Positions 59,533 to 64,000 of a stretch of DNA of 64,000 bases are shown piece by piece. Source of the DNA: Hymenobacter norwichensis DSM 15439 (GTDB lineage: Bacteria > Bacteroidota > Bacteroidia > Cytophagales > Hymenobacteraceae); NCBI RefSeq assembly GCF_000420705.1, contig NZ_ATVL01000006.1, forward strand, positions 1,054,267 through 1,118,266. Direction: 5' to 3'. The notes beneath the pieces are model-generated. The model saw nothing but the letters and a program-made list of their open reading frames with translations. It ran no database searches and was not told where the DNA came from. Position 1 is the first letter of the stretch, and each line of letters begins with the position of its first letter. Made by a program: the position numbers and the translations under genes.

Positions 59533-62022
59533 ATGAGCCATTCCCATAGCGGTGATGCCCTTCGGCGAGGCCTCCTGTTCCTGTCCCTTTCGTTGGGCGC
59601 GCTGCACGCCAGCGCCCAGGCCCGCCAGGAGTACCTGCTAACCACCAACTGGAAATTCACCAAAGGCGACGTGCCCGAGGCGTCGAAACCCGACTTCAAA
59701 GACGCCAAGTGGCAAACAGTGAGCGTACCCCACGACTGGGCCATTTACGGCCCCTTTGATGGCAACAACGACTTGCAGAAGGTGCAAATCGAGCAGAACC
59801 AGGAGAAAACCGCTACGCTCAAAGCCGGTCGTACGGGTGGGTTGCCGTTCATCGGTACGGGCTGGTATCGGCGGCAGTTAGCGGTGCCAAACTTTGGGCC
59901 GGGCAAACGGGCGGTGCTGCTGTTTGATGGCGCCATGAGCGACGCGCACGTGTTCGTAAACGGCAAGGAAGTGGGTTCCTGGCCCTACGGCTACAACTCG
60001 TTCAGCTTCGATATCACCGACGCCCTGCAAGCCAACGGCAACAACGTGCTGGCCGTGCGCCTGCAAAACCAGTCGGAAGCTTCGCGCTGGTACCCCGGCG
60101 CCGGCCTCTACCGCAACGTCCACCTCATCGTCACCGACGACGTGCATATTCCGGTGTGGGGTACCTATATCACCACGCCCGAAATCAACGCCGACTTCGC
60201 GAAAGTGAAGCTGCGCACCCAGGTAGCCACGCCCAACAACGCCTTCCAGCCACTGCGCCTAGTAACGGAAATCAAGGACGCGCAAGGACAAGTGTTAACT
60301 ACCAGCACCGCTACCCTGGCCGCTACTGATGGGCAGGAGTTCGAGCAGAATCTGGTGTTGCCGAAGCCGCAGCTTTGGTCACCGGAAACGCCGGTGCTCT
60401 ACACGGCTTCCTCGAAGCTGTACGCCGGCGAAACGCTGAAAGACGAGTACACCACCCGGTTTGGGGTGCGCTCCTTCAAGTTTGAGGCCGGCAAAGGCTT
60501 CTCGCTGAACGGGCAGGTGCGCAAGTTCAAAGGCGTGTGCAACCACCACGACTTGGGCCCGCTGGGCACGGCCATCAACACGGCCGCGCTGCGCCGCCAG
60601 CTTGCTCTGCTGAAGGACATGGGCTGCGACGCCATCCGGACCTCGCACAACATGCCCGCGCCCGAGCTGGTGAGCCTCTGCGACGAGATGGGCTTCATGC
60701 TGATGGTGGAATCGTTTGATGAGTGGAAGTCGCCGAAGGTGAAGAACGGCTACAGCCAGTACTTCGATGCGTGGTCGGAGAAGGACCTGGTGAACATGGT
60801 GCACCGCGACCGGAACAACCCGTCGGTGATTATGTGGAGTATCGGCAACGAGGTGCCCGACCAGAGCGCGCCCGGCGGCGGCAAGATTGCGCGCCGCCTT
60901 CAAGACATCGTGCACCGCGAAGACCCCACCCGCCCCGTCACGGCCGGCATGGACCGGATTGACGCGGCCATCAACAACAACTTCGCTTCGGTGCTCGACA
61001 TAGCCGGCTTCAACTACAAGCCCGCGCAGTACGAGAAGGCCAACGACAAGCTGCCCCAAGGCTATATTCTGGGTACCGAAACGGCCTCTACGGTGAGCAG
61101 CCGCGGCGCTTACATGTTCCCGGTAGTTACGGCCAAGCAGAAAAAGTACCCCAACAACCAGTCGTCGTCGTACGATTTGGAGGCCTGCGTTTGGTCTCAG
61201 ACGCCGGACGAGGAATTCGTGAAGCAGGACGATTTGCCCTATGTCATTGGCGAGTTTGTGTGGACCGGCTTCGACTACCTCGGCGAGCCTACGCCTTACG
61301 ATGAAGCGTGGCCGTCGCACAGTTCGTACTTCGGGATTCTGGATTTGGCTGGCCTGCCTAAAGACCGGTTCTACCTCTACCGTGCCAAGTGGAACACCAC
61401 CGCGCCCACGCTGCACGTATTGCCGCACTGGACCTGGCCCGGCCGCGAAGGCGAAACCACGCCGGTTTTCTGCTACACCAACTATCCATCGGCTGAGCTG
61501 TTTGTGAACGGCCAGAGCCAGGGCCGCCAAACCAAAGCCGCCTCCGACAAGCCCCAAACCCGCTACCGCCTGATGTGGAACGACGTGAAATACGCGCCGG
61601 GCAGCATCAAAGTAGTGGCCTACAATGCCCAAGGCAAAGTCGTGGCCGAAGAAACCGTGCGCACCGCCGGCAAGCCCCACCACATCAAGCTCGTACCCGA
61701 CCACACCACCCTCACCGCTGACGGCGAGGACCTGGCCTACGTAACGGCCCGCGTGGAAGACAAGGATGGCAACCTCTGCCCCGATGCCACCAACCAGCTG
61801 CAAATGTCAGTAAGCGGCGCCGGCAAGTTCCGCGCCGTCGGCAACGGCGACGCTACCAGCTTGGAGCTGTTCCAAGTGCCGCAAATGCACGTTTTCCACG
61901 GCCAGCTGGTCGCCACCGTGCAAGCCACCGACAAGGCCGGCAACGTGCAGCTGAAAGTGACCGGCAAAGGCTTGAAGCCAGGCGTTATCTCGCTGAAAAC
62001 GCAAGCCCCAGCAGCAAAGTAG
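59533..62022 (+). CDS. GH2 beta-galactosidase-like enzyme
   Basis: An 829-residue exported enzyme. Signal peptide ends at ASAQA. GH2 sugar-binding beta domain about 30-200, immunoglobulin-like domain about 205-315, TIM barrel about 320-600 with acid/base E440 in SIGNEVPD and nucleophile E516 in LGTETAST, then DUF4982-like and Ig-like/invasin-like domains to 829. The family hydrolyses beta-linked galactose or related sugars. It is last in the run of exported enzymes and ends at a strong terminator. Confidence 0.93.
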   Translation: MSHSHSGDALRRGLLFLSLSLGALHASAQARQEYLLTTNWKFTKGDVPEASKPDFKDAKWQTVSVPHDWAIYGPFDGNNDLQKVQIEQNQEKTATLKAGRTGGLPFIGTGWYRRQLAVPNFGPGKRAVLLFDGAMSDAHVFVNGKEVGSWPYGYNSFSFDITDALQANGNNVLAVRLQNQSEASRWYPGAGLYRNVHLIVTDDVHIPVWGTYITTPEINADFAKVKLRTQVATPNNAFQPLRLVTEIKDAQGQVLTTSTATLAATDGQEFEQNLVLPKPQLWSPETPVLYTASSKLYAGETLKDEYTTRFGVRSFKFEAGKGFSLNGQVRKFKGVCNHHDLGPLGTAINTAALRRQLALLKDMGCDAIRTSHNMPAPELVSLCDEMGFMLMVESFDEWKSPKVKNGYSQYFDAWSEKDLVNMVHRDRNNPSVIMWSIGNEVPDQSAPGGGKIARRLQDIVHREDPTRPVTAGMDRIDAAINNNFASVLDIAGFNYKPAQYEKANDKLPQGYILGTETASTVSSRGAYMFPVVTAKQKKYPNNQSSSYDLEACVWSQTPDEEFVKQDDLPYVIGEFVWTGFDYLGEPTPYDEAWPSHSSYFGILDLAGLPKDRFYLYRAKWNTTAPTLHVLPHWTWPGREGETTPVFCYTNYPSAELFVNGQSQGRQTKAASDKPQTRYRLMWNDVKYAPGSIKVVAYNAQGKVVAEETVRTAGKPHHIKLVPDHTTLTADGEDLAYVTARVEDKDGNLCPDATNQLQMSVSGAGKFRAVGNGDATSLELFQVPQMHVFHGQLVATVQATDKAGNVQLKVTGKGLKPGVISLKTQAPAAK

Positions 62023-62040
62023 GAGCGTAGCTTCGTAGCG

Positions 62041-62088
62041 AAAAGGCCCCCAACGTACAGCCAGTGGCTTGTAGGTTGGGGGCCTTTT
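62041..62088. terminator. bidirectional terminator of the GH2 gene
   Basis: 14-bp perfect stem (aaaaggcccccaac and its complement at 62075-62088) with a 20-nt loop, A and T runs on either side. Confidence 0.85.
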
Positions 62089-62109
62089 CAATTGTCGTTG
62101 ACAGAATAG

Positions 62110-62213
62110 CCCGTCATGCAGAGGCGGAGCCGAAGCATCTCGCATGGTGTCGTTGAGTTAGTAATCCAGGCGTCAGCAGGCGAGATGCTTCGGCGGCGCC
62201 TCTGCATGACGGG
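62110..62213. repeat. 34-bp inverted repeat with two mismatches
   Basis: Arms 62110-62143 and 62180-62213 are reverse complements except two central bases, 36-nt loop. The words gtcatgcagag recur, slightly changed, in the serA terminator (4269-4313). It lies in the spacer between GH2 and hmuS and looks like a member of an intergenic repeat family. Confidence 0.7.
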
Positions 62214-62250
62214 CGGTTAGTTGGCTTCCAGTTCTCAGTAGAAGCTACTA

Positions 62251-63291
62251 CTACAGCTTGTTCACCAGTTCGCGCCAGGCGTCCTGCTCGGGAACGCCTG
62301 GCTTGCGCTTGCCGAAAAACAACAGCAGGTTGCGGCCTTGGGCGTCGTAGAGTTCCAGGGAGTGCACGAGGCCGTCGGTGGTAGGCTTTTTCACCAGCCA
62401 GGTTTCCGCTACGTCGCCGAGTTTCAGGTGCAGGTTGAACTCGGGGTCGAGGACGTTGAACCACGGGCCGGTGGTGACGAGGCGTTTCACCGAGCCGGTA
62501 TGAATCTGGATGCAGCCGCGGCTAGCCACGAACAGCATAATGCCCAAATCAGTGGCGGCGGCGGCTTCTAGCCCGCGCACAATGGCCTCGTTGTCGAGGC
62601 GCTGTACCAGCTCGGGTGGGCCCAGGCGCAGGGCCTGCGTGCGGCTCACGCCAAAGGTGCGCAGCAACCCGAAGAAGGCGTGCGTATCGGTGAGCTGGCG
62701 CCAGGCTTCGCGGAAACCGGGTACGTCGATGTCGGCGTCGGGCGTTTCGGGGGCGGCTTCCGGGGCGGGCTGGGTGGCTAGCTCCGGGGTTTGGTCGGCG
62801 GCCCGGAAACGGTCAACTAGCTCGTCATAAGCGGTGGTGTTGCTGGCTTCGGTGAGGTAGATTTTGTGCACTGCCTCGCCATCCTGCGCGAAGAATTGCA
62901 GACTGCGGCGGCCGTTTTCATTCACCGCAAACCCGAAGTGCCAATGGCTCATAAACAGGCGCAAGTCGATGTCCTCGCCTAGCACCAAGCCCGTTGGCCC
63001 ATTGAACGACACCTTCAGGTAGGGGCCTTTGCGCTCATGCACCACGCTGTCGTTGCGGGTTAGGGCCATAACGTGGCCCAACTTCGGTACTTCGGCTAGC
63101 AGGGCGGGAAAATCGGCGGTTAGGCGCATCACGGGCGCGTCGGTTTCGCCGGTGCACTGGGTGGCCAGCAGCTCGGCTTCACTGGTGCCCAACTGTCCGG
63201 CGGCGTCGCGGATGCGGCTTTTAGGGTTTTCAAGCTTGAACTGCTCCCAGCGCTCGGCCAGAGTGGCAGTGGTTGAATCGATGACGGACAT
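62251..63291 (-). CDS. hmuS: heme-degrading/heme-trafficking protein HmuS
   Basis: A 346-residue cytoplasmic protein from the ATG at 63291 (a longer reading adds 24 unlikely residues). Two tandem HmuS/ChuS repeats, about 1-165 and 190-346. Matching features: WEQFKLENPKSRIRDAAGQLGTSEAEL near 12-38, NDSVVHERKGPYLK, FMSHWHFGFAV and, in the second half, HTGSVKRLVTTGPWFNVLDPEFNLHL. It takes heme from the importer or degrades it to free iron. Transcribed after hmuV with a 32-bp gap. Confidence 0.93.
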   Translation of the reverse strand: MSVIDSTTATLAERWEQFKLENPKSRIRDAAGQLGTSEAELLATQCTGETDAPVMRLTADFPALLAEVPKLGHVMALTRNDSVVHERKGPYLKVSFNGPTGLVLGEDIDLRLFMSHWHFGFAVNENGRRSLQFFAQDGEAVHKIYLTEASNTTAYDELVDRFRAADQTPELATQPAPEAAPETPDADIDVPGFREAWRQLTDTHAFFGLLRTFGVSRTQALRLGPPELVQRLDNEAIVRGLEAAAATDLGIMLFVASRGCIQIHTGSVKRLVTTGPWFNVLDPEFNLHLKLGDVAETWLVKKPTTDGLVHSLELYDAQGRNLLLFFGKRKPGVPEQDAWRELVNKL

Positions 63292-63323
63292 ACAGAAAAA
63301 GGGTAAAAGGATTTGCAGAGAAA

Positions 63324-64000
63324 TTACGCCCAGCTGCGGGTAGCTGGCAACGGGCGCGGACACGGCACGATGAGCGGGCAGCCGAGGCTGGGGTGCACCA
63401 ACAGCTCCACGGCTATATCAAACGCATGCTCGATGGTGGCGGCCGTAAGTACCGCCGCGGGCTCGCCGTACGCCACGGTTGCGCCTTGGCGCAGCAGCAG
63501 CACTTGGTCGGCGTATTGGGCGGCCAGGTTGAGGTCGTGCAGGACGGCCACCACCCCGAAACCCCGTTGCACCAGGGCACGGGCCACGTCGAGAGTGTGG
63601 TGCTGGTGGTTAAGGTCGAGGCCGGTCAGGGGCTCGTCGAGGAGCAGGAAACCGTCTTTGGCTTCCCACACCTGAGCCAGCACCCGCGCCAGCTGGGCCC
63701 GTTGTTGCTCCCCACCCGACAGGGTAGGGTAGCTACGGTCGGCTAGCTCAAAGAGGCCGACCAACGCCAGCGCCTCGGTTACCACGGCGTGGTCGTGGGT
63801 GCTGGGCTGACCCCGGAAATAGGGGTAACGGCCCATCAGCACCAACTCGCGCACCCGAAACGCTAACGACAACGTGTGCTGCTGAGTGAGCACAGCCCGG
63901 CGGCGCGCTAGCTCCGGCGCGGGGATGCCACCCAAGTCCTGGCCGGCAAACTGCACCTGGCCGCTGGTGGGCGTCAAGTCGCCGCTGAGTAGGCGCAGCA
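63324..64000 (-). CDS. hmuV: heme ABC transporter ATP-binding protein (5' end outside window)
   Basis: Partial; the open frame continues past base 64000, so Walker A and the start are outside. Seen here are ABC signature LSGGEQQRAQLARVL, Walker B FLLLDEPLTGLDL and the H-loop in VAVLHDLNLAAQYAD. The Q-loop phrase RRRAVLTQQHTL and LVLMGRYPYF are typical of iron-siderophore/heme importers. It powers import across the inner membrane. It precedes hmuS in the same operon; permease and binding protein genes are expected beyond the window end. Confidence 0.93.
   Translation of the reverse strand, partial: LRLLSGDLTPTSGQVQFAGQDLGGIPAPELARRRAVLTQQHTLSLAFRVRELVLMGRYPYFRGQPSTHDHAVVTEALALVGLFELADRSYPTLSGGEQQRAQLARVLAQVWEAKDGFLLLDEPLTGLDLNHQHHTLDVARALVQRGFGVVAVLHDLNLAAQYADQVLLLRQGATVAYGEPAAVLTAATIEHAFDIAVELLVHPSLGCPLIVPCPRPLPATRSWA

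Noticed and set aside
60379..61803. 474-codon frame on the minus strand
   Set aside because: It is the antisense of the GH2 barrel; the long open frame follows from strong G/C codon preference at third positions, and the translation has no domain.

Overview
The window reads as chromosomal DNA of a GC-rich Bacteroidota, most likely Hymenobacter or a close relative in the Hymenobacteraceae (inference, no database search). Supporting signs are a type IX secretion C-terminal sorting domain, TlpA-like thioredoxins with DUF4369-like N-termini, a SerB-SerA fusion, GH97 and GH105 lipoprotein or secreted enzymes, membrane-anchored AraC regulators, missing Shine-Dalgarno sequences, and several TAnnTTTG promoter boxes typical of the phylum. 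No rRNA, tRNA, CRISPR array, transposase or phage gene is visible.

Layout. 1-420: 3' end of a PBP4-type DD-carboxypeptidase. 0.4-4.3 kb: two paralogous TlpA-like oxidoreductases, a cupin and a small membrane protein. 4.3-7.1 kb: SerB-SerA fusion and an outer-membrane protein. 7.2-13.2 kb: small housekeeping and accessory genes (SDR with an AraC regulator, RsbQ/KAI2-like hydrolase, VOC protein, DUF421 membrane protein with a zinc ribbon, GNAT). 13.6-18.5 kb: a two-component operon in which a 1441-residue, eight-PAS plus GAF cytoplasmic kinase is followed by a LuxR-type regulator broken by two frameshifts. 18.7-30.7 kb: aldo/keto reductase, GH13 amylase, small catalase, DUF983, two AraC regulators, YceI, two small paralogous helical proteins and gamma-glutamyltransferase.

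30.9-37.4 kb is an alpha-glucan block: branching enzyme, a protein that looks like half of a glycogen synthase, and a GH31 alpha-glucosidase. 37.5-49.2 kb carries envelope and secreted proteins (beta-barrel, two-domain fasciclin lipoprotein, an alpha/beta hydrolase lacking its serine nucleophile, a lipase-like hydrolase, a T9SS cargo protein, a rhomboid protease and a neighbour sharing its N-terminal module, two disordered proteins, and a GHL10 lipoprotein). 49.3-51.6 kb has an acyltransferase and a Fur-family regulator around a long gene-free stretch.

52.0-62.0 kb is a one-directional run of exported degradative enzymes (GH97, GH105, a TlpA-like protein, an M60 peptidase, a GH2 beta-galactosidase) resembling a polysaccharide or glycoprotein utilisation locus without SusC/SusD. 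The window ends inside a heme-uptake operon (hmuV-hmuS). Most gene ends carry clear hairpin terminators. No wholly new system is demonstrated; the best leads are the decayed glycogen-synthase-like protein, the broken response regulator, the serine-less hydrolase, the module shared by two adjacent membrane proteins, and start codons lying directly on promoter boxes.
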